From CAYXWH01 sp964468755 (lineage in GTDB: Bacteria > Chloroflexota > Dehalococcoidia > Dehalococcoidales > RBG-16-60-22), in the NCBI GenBank assembly GCA_964468755.1, contig CAYXWH010000005.1, positions 1 to 52,367 of the forward strand: a DNA stretch of 52,367 nucleotides, written 5' to 3'. The translations under genes and the position numbers were made by a program. The notes beneath the pieces were generated by a model. The model did no database searches, was not told the DNA's origin, and was given only the letters and a program-made list of their open reading frames with translations. Numbering within the stretch: position 1 is the stretch's first letter; every line of letters begins with the position of its first letter. Positions 24,244-33,290 of this stretch are shown piece after piece.

Positions 24244-24653
24244 CTGTCCACCTTGTAGCTCTCCAGTTCGAGAACTTCCTTGCTGTTACGAGTAACGGTG
24301 ACGGTTATCTTCTGAATACCGTCATCGGTTGCGTGTACCGGTTCAGCGGTGATACTGGCCGAATAACCGGTATAGTCTACGTCATCGGGGACCGGTGCCG
24401 GGGCGTATCCCGTGGCATTCTCAGAATAAGCAAGCTGCTTGGCCCACTCCATTTGGGCAAGAGCCAGACTTTCCGCGGTATTCTGTTCATTGGCGACCAC
24501 GGTGGCTTTGGCGCTGGTCGATAAGCCGCTGAGAAAGGCAACCGCGATTGCGCCCAGCAGGGCCAGCGCGACCAGTGTTTCCAGAAGAGCCACCCCTGAC
24601 TGGTTGCCGGGGAGACTCCCTAGTCTTTTCAGTAGTTGATATGGGACTATCAT
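24240..24653 (-). CDS. PilV-like minor prepilin
   Basis: A 137-residue prepilin. Leader NQSG then VALLETLVALALLGAIAVA, with Val+1 and Glu+5; Val at +1 is less common than Phe but occurs in PilV and GspI proteins. A helical ESLALAQMEWAKQLAY segment and a short beta domain follow. The ATG at 24653 is preferred to 24668 because GGAG lies 4-5 bases before it. The stop overlaps the next minor pilin start. Confidence 0.8.
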   Translation of the reverse strand: MIVPYQLLKRLGSLPGNQSGVALLETLVALALLGAIAVAFLSGLSTSAKATVVANEQNTAESLALAQMEWAKQLAYSENATGYAPAPVPDDVDYTGYSASITAEPVHATDDGIQKITVTVTRNSKEVLELESYKVDR

Positions 24654-24694
24654 GGTTCTCCGGAACATAAGCCGGCCTGGCCTCCCTCTTTATA

Positions 24695-25903
24695 CTAGAA
24701 TGCCTGCCCGTACATGGAGTACATGGCGCTTACCAGCGACAGTGCCATCAACCCCACCACGATGGCGATAACCAGGGTCATCGCCGGTTGAATGAGATTG
24801 ATGAGCGAGCGGGTGCTATCCTCAGCCTCGGCTTCATAGCTCTGGGCTACCGCGTTCAGCGAGGTGTCAAGGTTGCCGGTTTCCTCCCCGACCTTGACCA
24901 TTTGCACCATCATTGGCAGGAAAAGGCTGTTCTTGGTCATCGGCTGGGATAAACCTTCACCTTTCAGCATATCCTGCTGCACATCGGTGAGAGCCTGGGT
25001 AAGCACTCTATTACTGCCGCTCTGGATGACCAGGGGCATGATTTCCGTCAGTGGCAGACCGGCGCGAAAGAGCAGAGCGATATTGCGACAGTAGCGCGAT
25101 AGCTCATTGAGCAGGTTTACCCGTCCCATCAGGGGCAGGCTGATGAGCATTTTATGCCACTTATATTTCCCTTCCGGCGTTTTAATATAGGCAACGGCTA
25201 CGCCGGTTACAAAGAGTAGTCCGAGCACAATGTAAAGGATGTTGCTCCGCAGCATGTTCGCCATGTCAATAACTATCCTGGTCATTGCCGGTAGTTCGGC
25301 GCCGAGCGACTCATACAGACTGCTGAAAGCGGGCAGGACAAAGACAACCAGTACGCCGATAACAATAATGGCGACTACGGCGGTGATTACCGGGTACATC
25401 AGGGCGCTTTTAATCTTCTTATTGGCGACGACTTCCTTCTCGATGTAGTCGGCTATCTGCCTCAGCATCGTCTCCAGGCTGCCCGTCTGCTCACCGACAC
25501 TCAATGACCGGCAGTAAATTGCCGGAAAGACCTCAGGGTGCTTGCCCAGCGCCGTGGATAACTGACTGCCGTTCCTCAGGTCGGCGATGACCTCGTCGAG
25601 TACCTTCTTCAGAACGCGGTTGGACATCTGGCTCTGGAGCAGCTCCAGAGCAGCAACAATATTCACCCCGGAGTCCAGGAGGAGGGCGAGCTGGCGATAG
25701 AAGAGTACTATATCGTTTGGTTTTATTTTAAAGAACTGCAATGCCAGCCGGTCTGAGCTGAGAAAGGGTGTGTAGGACTTCAGGTTAATCAACCGGTAAC
25801 CGGCATAGCTCAGCAAATCAGCAGCAGCTTCCTCGCCGGATGCGGAGAGCTTCCCTTTGACTATTTCACCCCGTTCATTGTAGGCTACATATTGGTATAC
25901 CAT
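24695..25903 (-). CDS. pilC: Type IV pilus platform protein PilC (GspF family)
   Basis: A 402-residue inner-membrane platform protein with two copies of the T2SSF domain (about residues 65-190 and 268-390) and three membrane segments (near 168-190, 218-238 and 373-395). Signature pieces: FYRQLALLLDSGVNIVAALE near 68, VGEQTGSLETMLRQIADY near 137 and VGEETGNLDTSLNAVAQSY near 340. It links the PilB and PilT motors to the pilus base. GGGGAGAGGTA precedes the ATG. It follows pilB by 24 bases. Confidence 0.94.
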   Translation of the reverse strand: MVYQYVAYNERGEIVKGKLSASGEEAAADLLSYAGYRLINLKSYTPFLSSDRLALQFFKIKPNDIVLFYRQLALLLDSGVNIVAALELLQSQMSNRVLKKVLDEVIADLRNGSQLSTALGKHPEVFPAIYCRSLSVGEQTGSLETMLRQIADYIEKEVVANKKIKSALMYPVITAVVAIIVIGVLVVFVLPAFSSLYESLGAELPAMTRIVIDMANMLRSNILYIVLGLLFVTGVAVAYIKTPEGKYKWHKMLISLPLMGRVNLLNELSRYCRNIALLFRAGLPLTEIMPLVIQSGSNRVLTQALTDVQQDMLKGEGLSQPMTKNSLFLPMMVQMVKVGEETGNLDTSLNAVAQSYEAEAEDSTRSLINLIQPAMTLVIAIVVGLMALSLVSAMYSMYGQAF

Positions 25904-25927
25904 TACCTCTCCCCTGGAAGCTGCAAA

Positions 25928-27445
25928 TTACTCAACCGTGTAGGCATTGCGCAGCACTTCGGATGGGGTAGTGATTTCCTCTTTCACTTTGTACATGCCA
26001 TCCTTGAGCAGCGTTACCAGCCCGTCTTTAATCGCTTGCTCCCGTAGCTGGCTGGAACTGGCCTCGTTAAGTAACAATGTTCTCAGCTCGTCGGTAGCCT
26101 GTAATATTTCAAAAATACCGGTTCGTCCTTTGTAGCCGGAATTGGCACAGGCTTTGCAGCCGCTGCCGTAGAGGAACTCGTCTCGTTCTTCCCCAACCTC
26201 TTTGCTGTAGGTCAATTGCTCAATTATGGGCACCTTTTTCATCTGGCCGCAGTTGGGACAGATGGTGCGCACCATTCGCTGAGCGACCACTCCAATGAGC
26301 GCCGAGGATACCAGAAACGGCTCGACCCCCAAATCGATGAGGCGCATTACCACACCGATGGCGTCATTGGCATGGATTGAAGACAGCACCAGGTGGCCGG
26401 TGAGGGCTGACTGTATGGCGATGTTGGCGGTTTCGGCGTCGCGTATCTCACCGACCAGGATGACATCGGGGTCAAGACGTAGTATGGACCGCAGCCCGCT
26501 GGCAAAGGTAATCCCCGCCCGGGGATTCACCTGTATCTGGTTGATGTTTTTAAAGCGGTACTCTACCGGGTCTTCAATGGTAATAATGTTTCTTCCTATC
26601 TTATCCAGGCGGTTAATCGAGGCATAAAGGGTGGTCGTCTTGCCGGCGCCGGTGGGACCGCTGGCCAGAATCATGCCGTAAGGGACTTTCAGCATCTTTT
26701 CAAACTTTTCCAGGCTATCGGGAAGGAAACCGAGTTCGGGAAGGTTAATCATTGCCCGTGACTTATCGAGGAGTCGAAGGGCAGCCATTTCGCCGTAGAC
26801 AGTGGCAATAGTGCCGACCCGGACATCGATGAGCCGACCCTTTGTTTTTACGGAGAACTGACCGTCCTGCGGGCGGTGGTGGTCGGCGATGTTCATGCTC
26901 GCCAGGATCTTGATTCGTGAGATGAGGGGGGTGGCGGTTTCCAGGGGCAGGGAAAACATGTCCAGGAGAGTGCCGTCAACGCGATAGCGCACCCGCAGCC
27001 TGTCTTCTTCCGTTTGAAGATGAACATCGGAAGCCCGGGCTTTTACCGCCTCGTCAACAATGAGGGTAAGTGCCTGGGCTACCGGTGCCTCGGTGGACGT
27101 ATCCAGTTTGATTTGTTGAGTGCTTTTTTCACCGGGAAGGGTGATGTTGGAAATCTGCTTCTCAATTTCATCATAGGCTTTATAATTAAAGTCTATGGCT
27201 TCATGAACCTCCTCAGCACTGGCGGCTTCCGGCTCGATCCGCATCTGGGTCTGGCTGGCGAGGGCTTCCAGGGCGAAGATATCAGAGGGATTCACCATGG
27301 CTACCGTTAAGACGTTACCTTCGATAGCGACGGGTATAGCCGCGTATTTTCTCGCCATTGCCTCGGGTATTAACTTTAATGCCTCAGTTTCGGGCAGATG
27401 CTTTCGCAACAGCGTCTGAGCTTGTTCTAACTGTTTTTTTCGCAT
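25928..27445 (-). CDS. pilB: Type IV pilus extension ATPase PilB (GspE family)
   Basis: A 505-residue hexameric ATPase that drives pilus polymerisation. The N-terminal GspE-N domain (about residues 10-110) is followed by the ATPase core: Walker A GPTGAGKTTT near 265, the Asp box TIEDPVEYRF near 292, Walker B DPDVILVGEIRDAET near 325 and His box LSSIHANDAIG near 350. A four-cysteine zinc site (CPNC near 397, CKAC near 430, followed by SGYKGRTGIFEIL) is typical of PilB and absent from PilT. First gene of the pilus operon, with GAAAGGG as ribosome site. Confidence 0.95.
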   Translation of the reverse strand: MRKKQLEQAQTLLRKHLPETEALKLIPEAMARKYAAIPVAIEGNVLTVAMVNPSDIFALEALASQTQMRIEPEAASAEEVHEAIDFNYKAYDEIEKQISNITLPGEKSTQQIKLDTSTEAPVAQALTLIVDEAVKARASDVHLQTEEDRLRVRYRVDGTLLDMFSLPLETATPLISRIKILASMNIADHHRPQDGQFSVKTKGRLIDVRVGTIATVYGEMAALRLLDKSRAMINLPELGFLPDSLEKFEKMLKVPYGMILASGPTGAGKTTTLYASINRLDKIGRNIITIEDPVEYRFKNINQIQVNPRAGITFASGLRSILRLDPDVILVGEIRDAETANIAIQSALTGHLVLSSIHANDAIGVVMRLIDLGVEPFLVSSALIGVVAQRMVRTICPNCGQMKKVPIIEQLTYSKEVGEERDEFLYGSGCKACANSGYKGRTGIFEILQATDELRTLLLNEASSSQLREQAIKDGLVTLLKDGMYKVKEEITTPSEVLRNAYTVE

Positions 27446-27483
27446 AGTGACCCTTTCCGGTTTGAGACGGATTACCCCTGTTT

Positions 27484-27513
27484 ATATTACTGGCACTTTT
27501 TGGGGGATGACAA
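27484..27513 (-). promoter_or_regulatory. Promoter of the pilus assembly operon
   Basis: On the minus strand TTGTCA (27513-27508), an 18-bp spacer and TAATAT (27489-27484) lie 39 bp before the pilB ATG. The downstream genes to pilT are closely spaced or overlapping. Confidence 0.5.
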
Positions 27514-27603
27514 TAGCTCTTTGGTCATGGGAATAAATGGTCAATCGGGGGCGGGCAAGCGTGCCGGGGTAATGGGTGGGGTACCGGAAAGCCGGGGGAG
27601 TTT

Positions 27604-30369
27604 TTACTCTGTGGAGGTAAGCTCAGCGAGCCGATTCAGCACGTCTTTCAGGGCGTCCAGCTCTTCACCGTAGCCTGACCAGTCGCCATCTTTAAGGTAC
27701 TGTTGTGCCTGGTCATAATGCTCCTGTGCCTGGGCGATAAGGTCGGCAACCTCGCTGGTTATGATTTCTGATGGCGCTGGTGGCGTCGGTCCTGGTGTCG
27801 GAGCCGGTGGTGGTTGCTCGATGCCAAAGATAGCCGCGATGCTTTCCTGGAGCGTGGGTTCCATAGCTATCTGCTCGCCGATAACGACAATAACACGCTT
27901 CAGTTCCGGGAGTCCGCCGGCTTCTGCCTGAAGAAAGACCGGTTCCACGTAGAGCATGGACTGGTCAAGGGGTATCAGCAGCAGGTTACCCCGAATAACC
28001 CGCGAACCGCCGCGACTCCACAGCGCGAGTTGCTCGGTAATGGCGGTGTCCTGGGAGATCCGCTTATCTATCTGGCTTGGCCCCTTAATCACCCGCTCCT
28101 TGGGAAAGAGGTAGGCAAGCAGGCTGCCATAGCGCTCGCCGTCGCAGCGGGCTGCCATCCAGCTGATGGCATTGTTTTTGTTCGCCGGGGTGAAAGGCAG
28201 CATCAGTAGAAATTCTTCCTTATCCTCTTCAGGAAGACGCATGATTACGTAGTAGGGTTCCACTGCCTGCTGCTCATTCCCGTAGTAGACCTCGTTGGGG
28301 ATTGACCACAGGTCTTCTTTGTTATAGAACACCCTGGCGTCCTGCATGTGGTAGCTCTGGTATACTGTGGACTGGATGGAGAACATGTCCTCCGGATAGC
28401 GAATATGGGCGCGCAGTGAGGCTGGCATCTGCTCAACCGGGACAAAGAGGTCAGGAAAGATGGCCTGATAGGTCTGTATCAGCGCATCATCCGGGTCAGT
28501 GACATAGAAGGTCACATCGCCATCATGCGCGTCGATAACCGCTTTGACACTATTCCGGATATAGTTCAGCCCGCCAAACGGCTGCGAGTAAGGATAACGG
28601 TCAGTGGTAGTATAGGCATCCTGCACCCAGAATAAGTGACCGTCGATTACCACCAGATAGGGGTCATTATCAAGCTGTAGAAATGGCGCGAGGTGATTCA
28701 CCCTTTCCCGGATATTGCGGTAGTAGAGCACCCGGCTCTCTCCGCTGATTTCGCCGCTGATAAGGATGTTCAGGTCGGCAAGTTGCCAGGCATAAGCCAG
28801 GCGGCGGATGCCGTTCAGGCTGACTCCGCCCTCACCTTTGTATTCACCGTATACATTCTCATCACCGCTGGGATAATCAAATTCTTCGGTCTTGGTGTGT
28901 ACAATCACATAATTATTGGTCTTTTCACCGTAATATATCTCCGGTTGCTGGACATCAAAGGAGCCAACCGGTGGTATGTTCTCTACCAGTAGCTCAGGGA
29001 GTCCCTGGGGGGTGATTTCATTGACCGGGCTCATCACCAGACCATAGCCATGAGTGAATTGCAGCCGGCGGTTGACCCAGGTCTGGGCTTCCCCCGCCAG
29101 CTTCTCCGGGGAGAGTTCACGGGCGGAAAGCATAACCTGGCGGTACTGGCCATCGATAGTATAACGGTCAATATCCACGTCATTGAAATCATAGTAAAGC
29201 CTGATGGCATGGAGCTCTTTATAGGTGTCTTTAAGCGGGCGCGGGTCCCAGAGCCGGATATTGTTGATGGTTACCTCATTTCCGACCAGGTCCTGCTGGC
29301 TCAGTAGCTCTTCGGCGGGATATGATTGCTCCTCAATACGGTTTAGGGCAAAGCCTTCCCGGGTGAATTGAATATTGTATTCAATATAGGGCTTTTCCCG
29401 GGCAAGTTCACTGGGTTGAACCTGGAAACGCTGCACGATGCCGGGAAAGATAGCCCCGACGATGATAACGGCCACTATCCATCCTCCGATGGCGTAGAGG
29501 GGCCAGCGGAATTTGCGCCGCCAGATGGCGGCGGCTATGACCACGATGCAGATGAGCACCACGATGAAAAGGATCCATTGTGCGGGAAGCTGGGCGTTCA
29601 TATCGGTGTAGCCGGCACCGAAAATCACCCCACGGTCCGAGAAGACCAGTTCCCAGATACCCAGCCAGTAGCCCCAGGCGAAAAGACCGAGAATAGCCAT
29701 GACCAGTCCGCCGAGATGAGCCAGTACCGGACGGGGTAAATCAAACCGGCGTCGCTGTAGCATAGAGCCAATAAAGTAACTGCCAAGGGTCACCAGGAAG
29801 GTAACTATCAATACACCCAGGAGCCAGCCTCGCAGCCAGTTAAAGAAGGGCAGGGAAAAGACATAAAAACCGAGTTCCCGGGAAAAGACAGGGTCGGTAG
29901 CGCCGAAGGGCTGCCCGTTGAAAAAGCGGAGAAATGCCAGCCAGTTCCCCTGGGCTACCAGACCAAAGATTAAGCTGAGTATCGCTGTTCCCAGAATCAC
30001 GGCCAGCCGGGCAGACCGCTTTATCCGGGTCATTACAGACCAGGGCCAGATGTTCTTCCCGTTCGGGGATAGCAGTCGCGCTGCCAGCATTAAGTTCCCG
30101 AAAATCAGGATGCCGGCGATAATGGCTGCTATGAAAAACGACAGCACCCTGGTGTTGACAATGGTGGTGTAGACACTGCTGTAATCCAGGCTACCGAACC
30201 AGAGCCACTCCGTGTAAATGCCTTTGGCGGTGTTGATAATGATGAACAGGAGCAGGATTCCACCAAGGGTCAGTAAAACCTTGGAGGCGGTACCCTGGCG
30301 GCGACGGGGTGGAGATGGTTTTTCTTCTTCCGGGAACCAGCGTTGCCACTGCTGCTCGAATGAATCCAT
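27604..30369 (-). CDS. UPF0182 family integral membrane protein
   Basis: A 921-residue member of UPF0182, a family of large membrane proteins of unknown function found in Actinobacteria, Cyanobacteria and Chloroflexota. Residues 1-310 hold about seven membrane segments. A large extracytoplasmic domain follows with family blocks such as NNIRLWDPRPLKDTYKEL near 360, YGLVMSPVNEITPQGLPE near 460 and YPYSQPFGGLNYIRNSVKA near 600. A Pro-rich linker (PPPAPTPGPTPPAPSE near 850) and a helical tail end the protein. Length is normal. It stands alone; the 158 bases down to pilB hold the pilus promoter. Confidence 0.92.
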   Translation of the reverse strand: MDSFEQQWQRWFPEEEKPSPPRRRQGTASKVLLTLGGILLLFIIINTAKGIYTEWLWFGSLDYSSVYTTIVNTRVLSFFIAAIIAGILIFGNLMLAARLLSPNGKNIWPWSVMTRIKRSARLAVILGTAILSLIFGLVAQGNWLAFLRFFNGQPFGATDPVFSRELGFYVFSLPFFNWLRGWLLGVLIVTFLVTLGSYFIGSMLQRRRFDLPRPVLAHLGGLVMAILGLFAWGYWLGIWELVFSDRGVIFGAGYTDMNAQLPAQWILFIVVLICIVVIAAAIWRRKFRWPLYAIGGWIVAVIIVGAIFPGIVQRFQVQPSELAREKPYIEYNIQFTREGFALNRIEEQSYPAEELLSQQDLVGNEVTINNIRLWDPRPLKDTYKELHAIRLYYDFNDVDIDRYTIDGQYRQVMLSARELSPEKLAGEAQTWVNRRLQFTHGYGLVMSPVNEITPQGLPELLVENIPPVGSFDVQQPEIYYGEKTNNYVIVHTKTEEFDYPSGDENVYGEYKGEGGVSLNGIRRLAYAWQLADLNILISGEISGESRVLYYRNIRERVNHLAPFLQLDNDPYLVVIDGHLFWVQDAYTTTDRYPYSQPFGGLNYIRNSVKAVIDAHDGDVTFYVTDPDDALIQTYQAIFPDLFVPVEQMPASLRAHIRYPEDMFSIQSTVYQSYHMQDARVFYNKEDLWSIPNEVYYGNEQQAVEPYYVIMRLPEEDKEEFLLMLPFTPANKNNAISWMAARCDGERYGSLLAYLFPKERVIKGPSQIDKRISQDTAITEQLALWSRGGSRVIRGNLLLIPLDQSMLYVEPVFLQAEAGGLPELKRVIVVIGEQIAMEPTLQESIAAIFGIEQPPPAPTPGPTPPAPSEIITSEVADLIAQAQEHYDQAQQYLKDGDWSGYGEELDALKDVLNRLAELTSTE

Positions 30370-30480
30370 TTGGTAGCTGCTCCAGTCCTGCGAGGCAATT
30401 TTATCTTATTGCTGATTTGATCCTCTATATGGGGAAAGGATAACACACCCCGTAGTCTCGGTCAATACGCAGTCAAGTAA

Positions 30481-30500
30481 TGTGGTAACGAGGAATTAGG
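30481..30500. repeat. Dispersed 20-bp repeat, copy 2
   Basis: TGTGGTAACGAGGAATTAGG, 19 of 20 bases identical to 16946-16965. Here it lies between the divergent UPF0182 and MFS genes. Confidence 0.5.
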
Positions 30501-30534
30501 TTACCGAATCCGTTAGCTATTCTCTCGGTGACTT

Positions 30535-30543
30535 TGCTATAAT
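30535..30543 (+). promoter_or_regulatory. Extended -10 promoter for the MFS gene, very close to its start codon
   Basis: TGCTATAAT ends 12 bp before the ATG at 30556, so the transcript would have a leader of about six bases or none. No ribosome site precedes the ATG. Confidence 0.5.
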
Positions 30544-30555
30544 CAATATATCCCT

Positions 30556-31800
30556 ATGTATCAAGATGCGCAAGGCTCCGCCGGGTTTAAAAGAAACCGG
30601 GTTGTCACCGTTTCCCTGGTTACCCTTTGTCAGAGTTTTCAGGCGCTCTCTTTCGGTGGTATTGCCCTCTTTTTGCCGTTAATTCGCGGAGACCTCGGTT
30701 TGTCCTTTACCCAGGGAGGGACTCTCTCGGCAGTAGCCGTTCTTGTCTACGCTTTGATGCAGGTCCCGGTGGGGTACCTGACCGACCGCTTCGGTCCCAA
30801 ACGGTTGTTTTTCATTGGTGTGCTGGGTACCACCATTCTGGCGTTGGCTCTTGGCCTGGTGACCGAGTACTGGCAGGCACTGGCGGTGCAGGCACTATCC
30901 GGGTGCTCCCGGGCTTTTCTGTTTGCCCCGGGGCTGGCGCTGCTTTCCGGATGGTTCCCCCCGCACCGGCAGGCTACCGCTATGGGACTCTATCTGGTAG
31001 GCATGTTTGTAGGCACTATTACCCTTGATATCGTTGGCCCGTTACTTGTGGCGCACTATAGCTGGCGTGTACCGTTTATTGGTTTCGCTTCATTGGGGAT
31101 AATTATCTCGTTTATTTTTGCCCGCTTTGGCAGGGTGTCCTCTTCCCGGGGCGGACAGCAGAAGGTGACCATTGGGGAAATACTGCGGCTCTTTCGCTAC
31201 CGGGTCATGTGGGTCTGTGGTATTCTGCAGTATATCAGGCTGGCGATTTGGCAGGGTATTGAGTTCTGGCTGCCCAGCCTTCTCATTGAGGAGAAAGGGC
31301 TGGCTTTACAGCTCACCGGACTGCTCATTGCCATCCGTACCGGTATTATTGCACCGTCGAACATGCTCGGTGGTTACATCTCTGACCGGATGAAAAACCC
31401 GGTTCTGGTTATTGGTTTATCCCTTGTCATGCTGGCGGTTACTGTCGGGTTGTTTATCGTGGTGAAAAGCATGGTGTTGCTTATTGTCGCCATCTTTATT
31501 AACGCGCTATTTGTGCAGATGTATTTCGGGCCACTGTTTGCCTTTCCGGTGGAAATCCTGGGTACGCGTACCGCCGGCATATCACGGGGCTTCAGCAATT
31601 TATTTGCCAATCTGGGTGCGTTCAGCTTCATCTATCTCCTTGGCGGGCTGCGGGACTTCACCGGTTCTTTTGATTCCGGCTTTTATGCCATTATTGGGCT
31701 ATGCCTTATTGGTCTGGTGATGACCTTTGTCCTTGCCCGACTACGGCGTACCACGCCCGGGCGGCAACCGCCGGCCGGACATACCGGCGCCGGTTTTTAG
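30556..31800 (+). CDS. MFS transporter
   Basis: A 414-residue secondary transporter with about 12 membrane segments. The loop 2-3 signature is GYLTDRFGPKRLFF near residue 74, and the matching loop 8-9 signature GGYISDRMKNPVLV lies near 272. The layout resembles oxalate/formate-antiporter and nitrate/nitrite porter groups of the superfamily, but no substrate can be named. The ATG has no Shine-Dalgarno sequence and lies right after a -10 element, so it may be translated from a leaderless mRNA. A tail of Arg/Pro ends the protein. Confidence 0.88.
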   Translation: MYQDAQGSAGFKRNRVVTVSLVTLCQSFQALSFGGIALFLPLIRGDLGLSFTQGGTLSAVAVLVYALMQVPVGYLTDRFGPKRLFFIGVLGTTILALALGLVTEYWQALAVQALSGCSRAFLFAPGLALLSGWFPPHRQATAMGLYLVGMFVGTITLDIVGPLLVAHYSWRVPFIGFASLGIIISFIFARFGRVSSSRGGQQKVTIGEILRLFRYRVMWVCGILQYIRLAIWQGIEFWLPSLLIEEKGLALQLTGLLIAIRTGIIAPSNMLGGYISDRMKNPVLVIGLSLVMLAVTVGLFIVVKSMVLLIVAIFINALFVQMYFGPLFAFPVEILGTRTAGISRGFSNLFANLGAFSFIYLLGGLRDFTGSFDSGFYAIIGLCLIGLVMTFVLARLRRTTPGRQPPAGHTGAGF

Positions 31801-31873
31801 CTTTCATGTAATATCTCTTGCCAGCCCTGTTCAACTAGATGGAGTTCGTTATCAACAACGGTGAATAAATTAC

Positions 31874-31902
31874 TGGACATAATGTGGTAAAAATGGTACT
31901 AT
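31874..31902 (+). promoter_or_regulatory. Promoter of the Xer recombinase group
   Basis: TGGACA (31874-31879), a 17-bp spacer and TACTAT (31897-31902) lie about 90 bp before the start. Confidence 0.4.
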
Positions 31903-31935
31903 AAATCGTGAAATAGTGTTTATTATATGATTCTG

Positions 31936-31954
31936 TTCAATCAGCATTATTGAA
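31936..31954. repeat. Inverted repeat in the recombinase leader
   Basis: TTCAAT, 7 bp, ATTGAA, between the promoter and the ribosome site of the Xer gene. It could be an operator or an RNA hairpin; nothing else distinguishes it. Confidence 0.3.
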
Positions 31955-31993
31955 TAGAGAAACCGGGCTTTTTTAAAGCCGAGAGGAGGCGTG

Positions 31994-32908
31994 GTGAGAG
32001 AGGAGATAAAGAACTTTCTGAATTATCTGACAGTGGAGAAAGGCTACTCGGAGAATACAATTGCTGCCTACCGGAATGACCTGAACAGCCTGGCTGATTT
32101 TATAGAGGCAGCGGCAGCCAGGCGTGGTGAAGTGCCATCGTGGGTAAATTTTGACCGGCAGGGGATGTTGAGCTATCAGCTTGATTTGAAAGAACGGGGC
32201 TATGTGCCCACTACACTGGCTCGCAAGGTAGCTGCCGCCCGGTCTTTCTTTGGCTTCATGGTGGCAGAGGGCGTTCTCAAGATTGACCCTACCGAAAATA
32301 TGCGTTCTCCCGGTGTGGGCAAGGCATTACCCAAACCTATTTCCATCGATCAGGTACGCCGTTTGTTAGCGCAGCCAGCCAAGCTCACCACAGCGGAGGC
32401 GAAACGGGACAGGGCTATGCTGGAGTTACTGTACGCCAGTGGTATGCGGATAACTGAGCTGGTGTCTTTGAACCTGGGTGATATCAATACCGAGGGGGAA
32501 TATTCCGTTCGTTGTTTCGGGAAGGGACACAAGGAACGTATCATTCCCATCTATGAGCAGGTAGCCAGGACAGTGAAGGAATATATCGATGAAATCCGCC
32601 CCCGGTTAGCGCGTGGTAAGAATGAGACGGCTATTTTCCTCAATGCCCGCGGGGAGCGGCTGACCAGGCAGGGATTCTGGCAGAAGCTGAAGGAGTATGC
32701 CAAATCAGCCAAACTGGATACCAAGATTAGCCCGCATACTTTGCGGCATAGTTTTGCCACGCATATGCTCAGTGGCGGGGCTGACTTGCGGGCGGTGCAG
32801 GAACTGCTGGGTCATGCCAATATATCAACCACACAGGTCTATACTCATTTGACCACCGAACACATCCGAAGGGCGTATGAGAAATCTCACCCGCGGGCTA
32901 AGAAGTAA
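31994..32908 (+). CDS. XerC/XerD-type tyrosine recombinase
   Basis: A 304-residue site-specific recombinase that resolves chromosome dimers at dif. The N-terminal SAM-like core-binding domain (FLNYLTVEKGYSENTIAAY) precedes the catalytic domain with all six active residues: Arg in LYASGMRITELVSL near 148, Lys in GKGHKERIIPI near 178, HxxR in HTLRHSFATHMLSGG near 246, His in LGHANISTTQVYTH near 268 with the Tyr nucleophile. GTG at 31994 is used (GAGGAGG 4 bases upstream); GTG at 31991 is an alternative. No integrase arm domain or phage gene is present, so it is a housekeeping Xer. It heads a run with a small membrane protein, pcm and spoIIM. Confidence 0.93.
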   Translation: MREEIKNFLNYLTVEKGYSENTIAAYRNDLNSLADFIEAAAARRGEVPSWVNFDRQGMLSYQLDLKERGYVPTTLARKVAAARSFFGFMVAEGVLKIDPTENMRSPGVGKALPKPISIDQVRRLLAQPAKLTTAEAKRDRAMLELLYASGMRITELVSLNLGDINTEGEYSVRCFGKGHKERIIPIYEQVARTVKEYIDEIRPRLARGKNETAIFLNARGERLTRQGFWQKLKEYAKSAKLDTKISPHTLRHSFATHMLSGGADLRAVQELLGHANISTTQVYTHLTTEHIRRAYEKSHPRAKK

Positions 32909-32976
32909 TCTTGCCGGAGAGAACAGAAGCATGTCAGTATTACAACTATTATGGTTATCAGAGGGGGAGGTGCCGG

Positions 32977-33270
32977 ATGCCAGCTAAACATCACGGGAAA
33001 GGAAAGCAGGTTCCCCAAAGTAAAAAAGGTAAAGCCAAGCTCCGGGCTATGATGAGGTCGTCACAGCCGGCGGCTCCGGACATGACGACTCCCGGGGTGG
33101 AGACGCTGACTCCTGTGGAGAGGCCAGCGGTAGCGGTACCGGTATCGCCCCATGTGGTAAAGCCGGATGCTGCCCGGTATCCGTATATTTCCATTGAGCT
33201 GCGAAGGATCGGTATTTTAGCCGGGATAATTATCGTCATCCTCATCGTGCTTGTTGTGGTTATACCCTGA
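32977..33270 (+). CDS. Small tail-anchored membrane protein, unknown
   Basis: A 97-residue protein. A basic N-terminus (MPAKHHGKGKQVPQSKKGK) and a Pro/Val/Thr-rich middle lead to one C-terminal membrane helix (LAGIIIVILIVLVVVIP), so it is probably tail-anchored with the basic part in the cytoplasm. ATG at 32977 is chosen because GGGGGAGGTGCC directly precedes it; the longer TTG start at 32911 has none. It lies 68 bases after the Xer gene and 20 before pcm. No family recognised. Confidence 0.65.
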   Translation: MPAKHHGKGKQVPQSKKGKAKLRAMMRSSQPAAPDMTTPGVETLTPVERPAVAVPVSPHVVKPDAARYPYISIELRRIGILAGIIIVILIVLVVVIP

Positions 33271-33290
33271 CTTCTTACTAGCGATTAGTA

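Noticed and set aside
31994..32908. Xer recombinase as sign of an integrated element
   Set aside because: It has the short housekeeping Xer layout, and no phage, transposon, tRNA target or direct repeats flank it. I also looked for a dif-like site nearby and found none convincing.
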